Below, piece by piece: positions 47,969 through 56,955 of a stretch of DNA of 64,000 nt. The notes under the pieces are model-generated. The model made no database searches, was not told where the DNA came from, and saw only the letters and a program-made list of their open reading frames with translations. The stretch covers positions 1,310,001 to 1,374,000 of the forward strand of contig JAVJNT010000002.1 of the NCBI GenBank assembly GCA_040217175.1, given 5' to 3'. Position numbers and translations under genes: made by a program. Positions within the stretch are counted from its first letter, which is position 1. Each line of letters starts with the position of its first letter. This DNA is from Phycisphaerales bacterium (GTDB lineage Bacteria; Planctomycetota; Phycisphaerae; Phycisphaerales; UBA1924).

Positions 47969-48367
47969 GTGGGGGAGAGTTGGAGGGAAGAGGGAGAGAA
48001 GGATCCGCTGATCCGGAAGATCATCGGGGCGGCGATCGAGGTGCACAGGGCCTTGGGGCCGGGCTTGCTCGAGTCAGTGTACGAGGCTTGCCTCATGGCC
48101 GAGATGGAGGATCGAGGGATTCGCTTCAAGAGTCAGGTGCCCCTGCCAGTCGTGTTTAAGGGCCGTCGGATCGAGGCTGGATTTCGGATGGACCTGGTCG
48201 TGGAAAATCGCGTGATCGTGGAGTTGAAGGCAATCGAGAAACTCATGCCAATTCACGAGGCCCAACTCTTGACGTATCTCAAGCTCTCGGGATTCTCGAC
48301 GGGCCTCATCCTGAACTTCAACGCTCCCTACCTCCGCGACGGCATCATCAGGAGAGTCCTGACGTGA
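47969..48367 (+). CDS. GxxExxY family protein (PDDEXK-like nuclease fold)
   Basis: 132 aa with GTG 47969; start uncertain because the ribosome site is weak (AGGGGGAAAG). The family motif is GLLESVY in [18 protein letters not shown]. The PDDEXK-like core is present: [19 protein letters not shown] with Asp and ExK. Members are predicted nuclease-fold proteins of unknown function. It is the sole gene in the inverted-repeat cassette. Confidence 0.88.
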   Translation: MGESWREEGEKDPLIRKIIGAAIEVHRALGPGLLESVYEACLMAEMEDRGIRFKSQVPLPVVFKGRRIEAGFRMDLVVENRVIVELKAIEKLMPIHEAQLLTYLKLSGFSTGLILNFNAPYLRDGIIRRVLT

Positions 48368-48413
48368 TTTCGCTCCCCTCTCATTCTCGATCCCCAGTCT
48401 TTCCTCTCTGCGC

Positions 48414-48430
48414 CTCTGCGCCTCTGTGGT
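48414..48430. repeat. Right inverted repeat of the GxxExxY cassette
   Basis: CTCTGCGCCTCTGTGGT, preceded by another CTCTGCG-type unit from 48404, so the right end holds three 9-nt-period units. It ends 22 bp before the dnaJ start. Confidence 0.85.
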
Positions 48431-48452
48431 TCAATCACTCCTGAAGGAGACC

Positions 48453-49604
48453 ATGCCCACCACCCGCGACTACTACGAGATTCTCGGCCTCGAGCGTGAT
48501 GCGTCCGAGGACGACATCAAGCGAGCGTATCGCCGGCTAGCGCTGAAGTATCACCCGGATCGCAACCCGGACGATGCCGAGGCGGAGACCAAGTTCAAGG
48601 AGGCGGCCGAGGCGTACGAGGTTCTGGGCGACGCTGGCAAGAAGGCCCGCTACGACCAGTACGGGCACGAGGGCCTGCGCGGCCAGGGCGGGGCGGCCCA
48701 CGACTTCAGCCACATGAACGTCGAGGACATCTTCTCGATGTTCAGCGACATCTTCGGCGGCGGGGGCTTCGGCGGCATGGGCGGCGGCCGCGGCGGTCGC
48801 CAGCGCGTGGCGCGCGGGTACGACCTGGAGACTGAGGTCGAGATCGAGCTCAAGGACGTGCTGACCGGCACGGAGCGCGACGTCGAGTTCACGCGGCTGG
48901 ACGTGTGCGATGCGTGCACGGGCAGCGGCGCGAAGCCGGGCAGCGATCCGCAGACCTGCCCGACGTGCGAAGGTCAGGGCAAGGTGCAGCAGGCCGGCAT
49001 GGGCGGCATGTTCCGCATGGTGACGGCCTGCCCGAGCTGCCGCGGCCGCGGCACGATCATCAAGGAGCACTGCCCGAGCTGCAAGGGCAAGGGCCGCGTG
49101 CCGCGCAAGCGCGTGCTGAGCGTGAAGATCCCGGCCGGCATTCATAAAGGCCAGGCCGTTCGGGTGCAGGGCGAGGGCGAGCCACCGCCGCCCGAGGCAT
49201 CGCCGAGCGGGGCGGGCGTGCGGGGCGACCTACACGTCGTGGTCCGTGTTGACGAGCACCCGATGTTCAAGCGCGACGGCGACCACCTGCTCATGGAGAT
49301 GCCCATCGGCTTCACCCAAGCGGCGTTGGGCACCGAGATGGACGTGCCCACGCTGACGGGCAAGGTCAAGCAGAACGTGCCCAAGGCGACCCAGCACGGC
49401 ACGCTGTTCCGCCTGCACGGCGAGGGGCTGCCCAACCTGCGCAGCGGGCGGCGCGGCGACATGGTGCTCGTCACGCGCGTGGAGATCCCCAAGAAGCTCA
49501 GCGAGAAGCAGGAGAAGCTGCTCCGCGAGTTTGCCGAGACCGAAGACCAGAGCGTGATGCCCGAGAGCCACGGCTTCCTCAAGAAGATCCGGGACCTGTT
49601 CTGA
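48453..49604 (+). CDS. dnaJ: Chaperone DnaJ
   Basis: 383 aa from ATG 48453 with AAGGAG upstream; a GTG at 48426 lies within the inverted repeat and is not the start. J domain with HPD in [11 protein letters not shown], Gly/Phe-rich region ([12 protein letters not shown]), four CxxCxGxG zinc motifs ([32 protein letters not shown]), then the substrate-binding beta domain. Full type I DnaJ (Hsp40), stimulates DnaK. No dnaK in the window; grpE follows. Confidence 0.96.
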   Translation: MPTTRDYYEILGLERDASEDDIKRAYRRLALKYHPDRNPDDAEAETKFKEAAEAYEVLGDAGKKARYDQYGHEGLRGQGGAAHDFSHMNVEDIFSMFSDIFGGGGFGGMGGGRGGRQRVARGYDLETEVEIELKDVLTGTERDVEFTRLDVCDACTGSGAKPGSDPQTCPTCEGQGKVQQAGMGGMFRMVTACPSCRGRGTIIKEHCPSCKGKGRVPRKRVLSVKIPAGIHKGQAVRVQGEGEPPPPEASPSGAGVRGDLHVVVRVDEHPMFKRDGDHLLMEMPIGFTQAALGTEMDVPTLTGKVKQNVPKATQHGTLFRLHGEGLPNLRSGRRGDMVLVTRVEIPKKLSEKQEKLLREFAETEDQSVMPESHGFLKKIRDLF

Positions 49605-49622
49605 GTGCGAGGAAAGTGAGCG

Positions 49623-50192
49623 ATGGCCGAACACGAGACAGTTGATCGCGACCAGGACAACGACGGTCCGCCGGCGAGCTTCGATGACGTCATCCGCGAC
49701 GAGTCGGGCAACCTCGACGCCGACGACGCGTACGCGTTCTTTGAGAAGCTCTCGGGCGAGCTCGCCGAGATGGAGAGCCGGTGGAAGCATTCGCTGGCGG
49801 ACTTCCAGAACTTCCAGCGCCGGGCGTCGACGAACGAGGTCGAGGCGCGGGCCCGGGGCGTGCGCGACGTGTGCGAGTCGATGCTCGGCGCGCTCGACAG
49901 CTTCGATCTCGCGCTCTCGCAAGATCCCGCGAGCCTGACCGTCGACCAGCTCTTCAAGGCGATCGAGACGATCCGGGCCGAGGCGATGAAGGCCATGGCA
50001 CGCCAGGGCGTGCTGCCCATCCAGCCGGCCGTGGGCGACGAGTTCAACCCCGGGCATCACGAGGCCGTGATGCAGCAGGCCGCCGAGGGCGTCGGCCCGG
50101 GCTGCGTGTCCCAGGTGTTCCAGGCCGGCTACGCGATGGGCGACCGCGTGCTGCGACCGGCGAAGGTCGCGGTCACGCCAAGCGAAGAGTGA
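49623..50192 (+). CDS. grpE: Nucleotide exchange factor GrpE
   Basis: 189 aa, 18 bp after dnaJ. N-terminal acidic coiled coil (about 25-75), then the beta domain with LPIQPAVGDEFNPGHHEAVM and the family-typical PAKVAVT at the end (VLRPAKVAVTPS). Releases ADP from DnaK. Probably co-transcribed with dnaJ. Confidence 0.94.
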   Translation: MAEHETVDRDQDNDGPPASFDDVIRDESGNLDADDAYAFFEKLSGELAEMESRWKHSLADFQNFQRRASTNEVEARARGVRDVCESMLGALDSFDLALSQDPASLTVDQLFKAIETIRAEAMKAMARQGVLPIQPAVGDEFNPGHHEAVMQQAAEGVGPGCVSQVFQAGYAMGDRVLRPAKVAVTPSEE

Positions 50193-50223
50193 GCCCGCTG
50201 CTGCGGACCCCGAAATCAATCCC

Positions 50224-50556
50224 ATGCCAACCTACGACTACCGCTGCAACGCCTGCGACCACGAGTTCGAGCTCTTCCAGAGCATGAGCGACAAGGTCAA
50301 GCGCACCTGCCCCGAGTGCGGCAAGAAGGCGCTGGAGCGCTTGATCGGCACGGGAGCGGCGCTCTTGTTCAAGGGCTCGGGCTTCTACGAGACCGACTAT
50401 CGCAGCGAGAGCTACACCAAGGCGCAGAAGGCCGACAAGCCGGACGCCGACTCAAAGAGCGACGCCAAGCCCGAGTCGAAGCCCAAGAGTGATTCCAAGG
50501 CCGACAAGAAGCCTGCGAAGAAGGACGCCGCCAAGAGCAAGGCCGCGTCGAAATGA
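50224..50556 (+). CDS. FmdB-type zinc-ribbon protein
   Basis: 110 aa. N-terminal zinc ribbon MPTYDYRCNACDHEFELFQS with a second CPECGKKAL pair (four Cys), the FmdB/CxxC_CxxC_SSSS pattern, then GSGFYETDYRSESY. The tail is Lys/Asp/Ser low complexity (DSKSDAKPES type), which is unusual in length. Probable regulatory or nucleic-acid-associated protein; overlaps acpS by 4 bp. Confidence 0.9.
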   Translation: MPTYDYRCNACDHEFELFQSMSDKVKRTCPECGKKALERLIGTGAALLFKGSGFYETDYRSESYTKAQKADKPDADSKSDAKPESKPKSDSKADKKPAKKDAAKSKAASK

Positions 50557-50930
50557 TCCTGGGTCACGGCGTCGACCTGACCGAGGTGTCGCGCATCAAG
50601 CGGTCGGTCGAGCGATTCGATGAGCGCTTTCTCGAGCGTGTGTTCACCGAGGCCGAGCGCGAGTACGCCGGGAAGGGGCCGCGACGATTCGAGCGGCTCG
50701 CGGCTCGATTCGCCGCCAAGGAGGCCGTGTTCAAGGCGCTCGGCACCGGCTGGGCCGAGGGCGCGGGGTGGACCAACATCGAGGTTGCTCGCGAGGCGAG
50801 CGGCAAGCCGACGCTGGTCTTGCACGGCAAGGCTCAAGAGATGGCCAGGGCGATGGGCGTCAAGTGGTGGCACCTCTCGCTGACGCACACGAAGACGACG
50901 GCGATGGCATCGGTCATCGCCGAGGGCTGA
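50553..50930 (+). CDS. acpS: Holo-[acyl-carrier-protein] synthase
   Basis: 125 aa. AcpS signatures: ILGHGVDLTEVSRI with the Mg-binding Asp, FTEAEREYAGKG, RFAAKEAVFKALGTGW and LSLTHTKTTAMASVIAE. Transfers 4'-phosphopantetheine from CoA to ACP for fatty-acid synthesis. Starts in the stop of the zinc-ribbon gene. Confidence 0.95.
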   Translation: MILGHGVDLTEVSRIKRSVERFDERFLERVFTEAEREYAGKGPRRFERLAARFAAKEAVFKALGTGWAEGAGWTNIEVAREASGKPTLVLHGKAQEMARAMGVKWWHLSLTHTKTTAMASVIAEG

Positions 50931-50978
50931 GACGGAAACGACGGGCGCATCGAAGTTGCCCACAGCGAGGAGAACGCC

Positions 50979-51824
50979 ATGGGCGAAGAGAACGCGAAGA
51001 CGCCGGTCGACGACACTCGGCTGCAGGAGCTGATCGATTCGCTGGTCGCGAACCCGAAGGACGAGGCGGCAGAGCGCGAGTTCTGGAAGCTCTTCTGCAA
51101 CCTGCCGGCGTGGATCTTCCTGACGACCGCCGAGGACGCCAGGCAGACCATCGAGCAGAAGAGCGCCGAGATCCGGGTCCAGATGTTCAAGGACGGTGAT
51201 CGCACGCTGCTGCCGATATTCAGCTCGCAGGAGCGCACGCGCGGCCTGCTCGAGGGTGAGGAACTGGCCAACCTCAGCATGCCCCCGGAGGCGGCCCTTG
51301 CCTACGTCTGCGGCTTCCGCGGGCGGATCGACGGCTTCATCGTGAACCCCATGCCCGGCAAGTCGGGCGGCTTCGGGCATCGGCTGCCCGACCTGTGCGC
51401 GTTCTTCAGGAGCGAGCGTGGTGTGCTGCCGGCCGGGGCCATCCACTGCGCGGTCGACCACGCCCGCAACACGAGGCACCCTGCGGCCTTCCTGATGGTG
51501 CACGAGATCATCGCGGGCCTCGAGAAGATCTACGTGGGCGTCAAGGACGACAGCTTCGCCTTCGTGAAGGAAGGCGATGATCTCTGGCTCTGGGCCTTCA
51601 GCGACGCGGCCATGGCCGTGCGGGCGTGCCAGCAGCACGAGGGTCTCAAGATGATCGAGGCAACGCCGGCCCAGCTCGCCGAGCGTGCCAAGCAGGCCAT
51701 CGAGCAGAGCGAGGGCCGCGTCAAGGGCGTGGTGCTGAATCACCCGGAGGCTTCGGTCGCGATCGACCTGGACGTTCTCGCGAAGGCCATGGAGGCGGCT
51801 GGCTCGGCATCTCCGGAGGGGTGA
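50979..51824 (+). CDS. SseB-like protein of unknown function
   Basis: 281 aa. Residues about 30-125 match the SseB N-terminal-like layout (FWKLFCNLPAWIFLTTAED, then LLPIFSSQERTRGLL and GFIVNPMP). The middle and C-terminal parts (about 125-281) are unassigned. No signal peptide. Located 48 bp after acpS, probably the same transcript. Function not deducible. Confidence 0.7.
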   Translation: MGEENAKTPVDDTRLQELIDSLVANPKDEAAEREFWKLFCNLPAWIFLTTAEDARQTIEQKSAEIRVQMFKDGDRTLLPIFSSQERTRGLLEGEELANLSMPPEAALAYVCGFRGRIDGFIVNPMPGKSGGFGHRLPDLCAFFRSERGVLPAGAIHCAVDHARNTRHPAAFLMVHEIIAGLEKIYVGVKDDSFAFVKEGDDLWLWAFSDAAMAVRACQQHEGLKMIEATPAQLAERAKQAIEQSEGRVKGVVLNHPEASVAIDLDVLAKAMEAAGSASPEG

Positions 51825-51875
51825 GTCGCCGGGCCGAGCTCGGAGCGAGCGGCCCGCCAGCCATACGCTTTGGCC

Positions 51876-53714
51876 ATGAACCCCGAGGCCGCTCCTTCCC
51901 ATCCCGAATCGCCCGCTCGACCGAAGCACTTCATCGAGGAGATCATCGATGCCGACGTGCAGGCCGGGCGGTTCGGGCAGCCGGGCGACTCGGGCGTCGT
52001 CAAGACGCGGTTTCCGCCCGAGCCCAACGGGTACCTGCACGTGGGGCACGCGAAGAGCATCTGCCTGAACTTCTCGGTCGCGGCGGCCTACGGCGGGGCC
52101 TGCAACCTGCGCTTCGATGACACCAACCCGGCCAAGGAAGAACAGGAGTACGTCGACGCCATCGTGCACGACGTCCGCTGGCTGGGGTTCCGCTGGCCGG
52201 GGGCGAACGACGACGACGCGACCGCGGGCGTGGTGTTTGCCAGCGACTACTTCGACCGCATGTACGAGCTCGCGCAGAACCTCATCCGGAAGGGGCTGGC
52301 CTACGTCGACGAGCAGTCGGCCGAGCAGATTCGCGTGAATCGGGGCACGCTGACCCAGCCCGGCAAGCCGAGCCCGTTCCGCGATCGGCCGGTGGAAGAG
52401 AACCTCGACCTGTTCGAGAAGATGAAGCGTGGCGAGTTCGGCGACGGCACGCGCGTTCTCCGCGCGAAGATCGACATGGCCTCGCCCAACATCAACCTGC
52501 GCGATCCGGTGATGTACCGCGTGGTGAACAAGCCGCACCATCGCACCGGCAGCACGTGGCACATCTACCCGATGTACGACTGGGCCCACGGGCTCGAGGA
52601 CGCGTTCGAGGGCGTGACGCACTCGATCTGCACGCTGGAGTTCGAGGACCATCGGCCGCTGTACGACTGGTTCATCGACGCCATTAACGCCGACAACCCC
52701 GAGCCCATCCTGCACCCCCGGCAGATCGAGTTCGCGCGGTGGAGCCCGAGCTACACCGTAACGAGCAAGCGCCGGCTCCGCGAGCTCGTCGAGCAGGGCC
52801 ACGTCGAGGGCTGGGACGATCCTCGCATGCCGACCATCAGCGCGATGCGGCGGCGCGGTGTGACGGCGCGGGCGATCCGCAGCTTCTGCGACGAAGGCGG
52901 CGTGACCAAGTTCAACGCCCTCATCGACATCGGCCGCCTCGAGAACGCCATCCGCGACGACCTCAACGAGCGCGCCCCCCGGCGGATGTGCGTGCTCGAC
53001 CCGCTCAAGGTCACCATCAAGAACTGGGCCGACCACGGCGATGCCGACCGGACCGAGTGGATGGACGCAACAAACAACCCCGAGAATCCGGACGCAGGCG
53101 GGCGGCGCGTGCCCTTCACGCAGACGCTCTACATCGAGCGCGACGACTTCATGGAAGACGCGCCCAAGAAGTTCTTCCGGCTCGCCCCGGGGCGCGAGGT
53201 CCGGCTGCGCTACGGCTACTGGATCACCTGCGTCGACGTCGTGAAGGAAGGCGACGAGGTCGTCGAGCTCGTTTGCACCTACGACCCCCAGACGCGAGAC
53301 GGAGATTCGCCGCCGCCCGACGCCGAGGGCAACGTCCGGAAGGTCAAGGGCACGCTGCACTGGGTGAGCGCGACGCACGCGGTGCCGGTCCGCGTCAACC
53401 TGTTCGATCGGCTGTTCACCGTCGAGCAGCCCGATCGACGGCCCAAGGACGCCGGCGAGGACTGGAGCTTCCTGCAGAACGTCAATCCCGATTCGCTCCG
53501 CGTCGTCGAGGAGGCCATGCTCGAGCCGCACTGGCCGACCACCGAGCAGGAGCGGAACGCTGGCACGGGGGCGTTCCCCGACGGCGTCGAGCGGTTCCAG
53601 TTCGAGCGGCTGGGCTACTTCTGCCTCGACCGAACGTCGACGCCCGAGTCGCCCGTGTTCAACCGCACGGTGACGCTAAAGGACGCGTGGGCGAAGGTCT
53701 CCCGGCGTGGGTGA
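51876..53714 (+). CDS. glnS: Glutaminyl-tRNA synthetase
   Basis: 612 aa from ATG 51876 (a TTG two codons earlier is possible). Class I GlnRS: HIGH-type PPEPNGYLHVGHAKS at 47-60, FDDTNPAKE, and KMSKS-like VTSKRRLRELVE near 295, then the beta-barrel anticodon domain (GREVRLRYGYWITC). Charges tRNA-Gln directly, so this organism has a GlnRS route. Confidence 0.96.
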   Translation: MNPEAAPSHPESPARPKHFIEEIIDADVQAGRFGQPGDSGVVKTRFPPEPNGYLHVGHAKSICLNFSVAAAYGGACNLRFDDTNPAKEEQEYVDAIVHDVRWLGFRWPGANDDDATAGVVFASDYFDRMYELAQNLIRKGLAYVDEQSAEQIRVNRGTLTQPGKPSPFRDRPVEENLDLFEKMKRGEFGDGTRVLRAKIDMASPNINLRDPVMYRVVNKPHHRTGSTWHIYPMYDWAHGLEDAFEGVTHSICTLEFEDHRPLYDWFIDAINADNPEPILHPRQIEFARWSPSYTVTSKRRLRELVEQGHVEGWDDPRMPTISAMRRRGVTARAIRSFCDEGGVTKFNALIDIGRLENAIRDDLNERAPRRMCVLDPLKVTIKNWADHGDADRTEWMDATNNPENPDAGGRRVPFTQTLYIERDDFMEDAPKKFFRLAPGREVRLRYGYWITCVDVVKEGDEVVELVCTYDPQTRDGDSPPPDAEGNVRKVKGTLHWVSATHAVPVRVNLFDRLFTVEQPDRRPKDAGEDWSFLQNVNPDSLRVVEEAMLEPHWPTTEQERNAGTGAFPDGVERFQFERLGYFCLDRTSTPESPVFNRTVTLKDAWAKVSRRG

Positions 53715-53783
53715 GCGGGTTTGTGGCGACGGCGGCGGCCTGGGGCCGATTGGCGGTGCAGGGCCTGGTGCAAGACGGAGGCA

Positions 53784-55334
53784 ATGGTGACCCACAGCGC
53801 GAGCACGTCCGAGACGGATCGGCAATACCGAAAGCTCAGCGTGCTGATGCCCGTGTACAACGAGGCGCGCACGCTCCGCACGATCGTGTCGCGGGTGCTC
53901 GCCGCCCCGATCGCCGAATTGGGGCTTGACCTTGAGCTAATCGCGGTCGATGACGGGAGCAAGGATCGGTCGCGGGAGATCCTCGCAGAACTCGCGGAGG
54001 GCGACCAGCGCATCCGCGTGTTCCACCAGCATCGAAACTACGGCAAGGGCGCCGCCATCCGGCGGGCGATCGACGAGTGCACGGGAGACATCGCGATCGT
54101 CCAGGACAGCGATCTCGAGTACGACCCGGCCGACTATCCGCGGATGCTCCGTCCGATCCTGGAAGGCAACGCCGACGCGGTCTTCGGGTCACGATTTGCC
54201 GCGAGCGAGCAGCGTCGGGTCTTGTTGTTCTGGCACAGCGTGGCGAATCGGTTCCTGACCACCGTCACCAACATGCTGAACGACATCAACCTGACCGACA
54301 TGGAGACGTGCTACAAGGCGGTGAGGACGGACATCCTCAAGCGGATTCCGCTCAAGAGCGACCGGTTCGGCATCGAGCCCGAGCTGACGACCCGGCTCGC
54401 GCAGTGGAACGCCCGCATCTACGAGGTCTCGATCAGCTACCACGGCAGGAGCTACGCCGAAGGCAAGAACATCACCTGGAAGGACGGCGTCCAGGCCCTC
54501 TGGTTGCTCTTCAAGTTCCGATTCTTCGACAAGCGCTTTACTACGCACGACGGGTACTACATGCTCGAGAGCGTTCGGCGGGCCCGGGGCTATAACCGCT
54601 GGCTGCTGTCGCAGTTCGAGTCGCACGTCGGGTCTCGAGTACTCGAGGCCGGCTGTGGCATCGGTAACTTCACCGAGCAGTTGCTCGATCGTGAGCGGCT
54701 GATCTGCACCGATCTCGATCCCTACTACGCCGAGATTGCCGACAGGCGGTACGCGCACCTCGAGAACGTCACCGCCTCGCAACTCGACCCGTCCCTTGCC
54801 GACGACGTTGCTCCCGTTGCGCTCGAACGGCCCGACACGGTCATCGCGATGAACGTCGTCGAACACGTGGGCGACGACGAGGCGGTGCTCAAGAGCTATC
54901 ACGACGTCCTCCAGCCGGGCGGCACGGTGGTGGTGCTCGCGCCGGCGCACGATTGGCTGTTCACCGAGTATGATCGTCGCCTCGGCCACTTCCGCCGTTA
55001 CACGCGGGCAACGCTGAGCGAACGCCTCAAGGCCGCCGGGTTCGAGGTCGTGCATACGCAGCAGTTCAACCGCCTTGGCGTGCTTGGCTGGTGGGCCAGC
55101 GGCAAGCTGGGGCGCAAGCAGTTCACGCCGGGCCAGATGAAGCTGTTCCACCGGCTGCTGCCCATCGCCAAGATCGTCGAGAAGATTGACAGCCTGCCGG
55201 GCCTCAGCGTGATCGCCATCGGCCGAAAGCCGGCGCGTTCGCCGCAGGCCGCGCCCCCGGCGAGCGAGGAGCAAGCCGAAACCTCTTCTCAGGTCGAGGC
55301 CAAGCCCCAGCACGAGCCCGTCGCCCGGGCCTAG
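53784..55334 (+). CDS. Fusion of GT2 glycosyltransferase and SAM methyltransferase
   Basis: 516 aa from ATG 53784; GTG 53787 has better ribosome spacing (GGAGG) and the longer frame to 53721 is unsupported. N-terminal family 2 glycosyltransferase (about 17-245): LSVLMPVYNEARTL, AVDDGSKDRS and IVQDSDLEYDP, like dolichol/polyprenyl-phosphate sugar transferases. C-terminal Rossmann methyltransferase (about 270-480) with SAM motif VLEAGCGIGNFTEQLL at about 286. The tail is Ala/Pro/Glu-rich. Suggests one protein that builds and methylates an envelope glycan or lipid; substrate unknown. Confidence 0.9.
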   Translation: MVTHSASTSETDRQYRKLSVLMPVYNEARTLRTIVSRVLAAPIAELGLDLELIAVDDGSKDRSREILAELAEGDQRIRVFHQHRNYGKGAAIRRAIDECTGDIAIVQDSDLEYDPADYPRMLRPILEGNADAVFGSRFAASEQRRVLLFWHSVANRFLTTVTNMLNDINLTDMETCYKAVRTDILKRIPLKSDRFGIEPELTTRLAQWNARIYEVSISYHGRSYAEGKNITWKDGVQALWLLFKFRFFDKRFTTHDGYYMLESVRRARGYNRWLLSQFESHVGSRVLEAGCGIGNFTEQLLDRERLICTDLDPYYAEIADRRYAHLENVTASQLDPSLADDVAPVALERPDTVIAMNVVEHVGDDEAVLKSYHDVLQPGGTVVVLAPAHDWLFTEYDRRLGHFRRYTRATLSERLKAAGFEVVHTQQFNRLGVLGWWASGKLGRKQFTPGQMKLFHRLLPIAKIVEKIDSLPGLSVIAIGRKPARSPQAAPPASEEQAETSSQVEAKPQHEPVARA

Positions 55335-55438
55335 CGGGTTCTCGGCCGTCCGCTCAAGGGCGATGAAACGAACCCGCCGAATCGGCGGTAGCCGTTCATG
55401 GCCTGCCCGCGGCGTCGGGCGGCGTGGAGGGTTGCGCG

Positions 55439-56812
55439 ATGCTCAGGATGCTCATGGCGGGTACGTGGTGCCTGGCGGTCGTGGCGTGCACCGCGTCGAC
55501 GGTTCGTGCCCAGTGCACGGCCGACTGGGACCGAAGCATCGGGCAGCCGGGCGTCGACGTGGCGAGCCTGCGCAAGGGGCTGGCCGTTGCTGATCTCGGC
55601 GACGGTTCCGAGGTCGTCATCAGCGGGCGTTTCTCATCGGTCGGCGGCGTGCCTGCCAACGGCAACGCTCGCTGGAACCCAACGGACGGCTGGCGCACGT
55701 TCGGCACCTCGGGCCTGACCAGCGCGAGCGGGAGCGTTTTGGGCAGCAACGTGGCGACCACGTTCCGCGGAGACTTTGTAGCCGGCGGCGGCTTCGCGTT
55801 CGCCGACGGCGAGCCGGTGAGCGGCATCGCGCGATTCGAAGTCTCGCCCGAGGGCGGCTTCTGGGATGCGCTCAACGGCGGCGTCGATGGACAGGTGCTC
55901 GGGCTGCGCGTGCTCGAGTTCGAGGGCGAGGAACTGCTGTTCGTCGGCGGCACGTTCTCGACGGCCGGTGGCGGGGCCGTGACGAGCCCGGGCGTGGCCG
56001 CATGGGACGGCAACGCGTGGCGCGGCTTCGGCGACGGCGTCCTCGGCTCGGTCAACGACTTCATGATCTACGACGACGGGTCGGGACCGTCGCTCTACAT
56101 CGCAGGCCGATTCACGGTGCCGGGCGGTGGCAATGGCAACCTCGCCCGCTGGAACGGGTCCGGATTCGAGGAAGTCGGCGGCGGCCTTGGCGGCGGCGCG
56201 AGCCCGCGCGGCAACTCGCTGGCGATCTACGACTTCGGCGATGGCGACGAGCTCGTCGTCGGCGGCAACTTCCTCTTCGCCGGACGACTCGATGCCGACT
56301 CGATCGTGCGGTGGGACGGCCGCGAGTTCGAGAACGTCGGCGACGGCTTCGACAACACCGTCACGACGCTGGTCGTTGAGGACGTCGGCGACGGCGAGCG
56401 GCTCTACGCCGGGGGCAGCTTCATCCTCTCGGGGATTGAGGCCGTGTTCGGCCTGGCGTCCTGGGATGGCGGCTCTTGGCAAACCGTCGGCGACGGCGTG
56501 TCGGGCGGGTCCGTGCCGGGCGTGGCCGCCGCCGTGGCGTACGACTTACCGGGCGTGGGCAACGCGCTGGTGGTGACCGGTGGGTTCAGCTTCGCCGGGT
56601 TCGACGAGGCCCGGAACATCGCCATCTGGGCGTGCGGCGGCGCCTGCCGCGCCGACATCGATGGCGACGGGAGCCTGACGATCTTCGACTTCCTGGGCTT
56701 CCAGAACCTGTTCCAGGACGGCGACCTGGCCGCCGACTTCGACGGCGACGGCGAGCTGACGATCTTTGACTTCCTGATGTTCCAGAACGAGTTCGATGCA
56801 AGGTGCGAGTAG
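55439..56812 (+). CDS. Exported beta-propeller-like protein with C-terminal GC-type dockerin
   Basis: 457 aa from ATG 55439 with GGAGGG upstream; a GTG at 55424 is a weaker option. Signal peptide (LMAGTWCLAVVACTASTVRAQ). Body of five or more repeats built around a W-N/D-G module (VAAWDGNAWRGFGDGV, LARWNGSGFEEVGGGL, IVRWDGREFENVGDGF, LASWDGGSWQTVGDGV), as in kelch/galactose-oxidase-like propellers. Ends in the paired EF-hand dockerin (CRADIDGDG to FDARCE). Role unknown; probably surface displayed. Confidence 0.82.
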   Translation: MLRMLMAGTWCLAVVACTASTVRAQCTADWDRSIGQPGVDVASLRKGLAVADLGDGSEVVISGRFSSVGGVPANGNARWNPTDGWRTFGTSGLTSASGSVLGSNVATTFRGDFVAGGGFAFADGEPVSGIARFEVSPEGGFWDALNGGVDGQVLGLRVLEFEGEELLFVGGTFSTAGGGAVTSPGVAAWDGNAWRGFGDGVLGSVNDFMIYDDGSGPSLYIAGRFTVPGGGNGNLARWNGSGFEEVGGGLGGGASPRGNSLAIYDFGDGDELVVGGNFLFAGRLDADSIVRWDGREFENVGDGFDNTVTTLVVEDVGDGERLYAGGSFILSGIEAVFGLASWDGGSWQTVGDGVSGGSVPGVAAAVAYDLPGVGNALVVTGGFSFAGFDEARNIAIWACGGACRADIDGDGSLTIFDFLGFQNLFQDGDLAADFDGDGELTIFDFLMFQNEFDARCE

Positions 56813-56896
56813 CTGCTGGCCAGTGATCAGCCTCGGGCGTGTGAATCTGGGTAATCGAACAAGTTTTTCTGTCTCGGCGTGATCCGCCGGTCAAAA

Positions 56897-56914
56897 TTGC
56901 GTTCTAATACGCAA
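56897..56914 (+). promoter_or_regulatory. Inverted repeat in the promoter region of the first papain-like gene
   Basis: TTGCGT (56897-56902) and ACGCAA (56909-56914) with a 6-bp AT-rich centre (TCTAAT) lie 42 bp upstream of the start codon at 56956. The centre and the following bases contain TAATAC, a possible -10, so this could be an operator. Weak evidence. Confidence 0.3.
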
Positions 56915-56955
56915 GTACGTCGCAGTGTCGCAACAGCCGGAGGGGATCCGCCATC

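Larger units (their letters stand above)
47934..48430 (+). mobile_element. GxxExxY cassette bounded by 17-bp inverted repeats
   Basis: A 497-bp unit between groEL2 and dnaJ. The ends are perfect 17-bp inverted repeats and the only gene inside is a PDDEXK-like GxxExxY gene. It looks lower in GC than its neighbours. It splits what would otherwise be a continuous chaperone operon. No transposase is present; the mobile nature is inferred from boundaries, isolation and foreign-looking composition. No target duplication was resolved. Confidence 0.5.

Noticed and set aside
48426-48452. GTG at 48426 as the start of dnaJ
   Set aside because: The codon lies in the inverted repeat of the GxxExxY cassette and adds residues absent from DnaJ. 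ATG 48453 has AAGGAG upstream.
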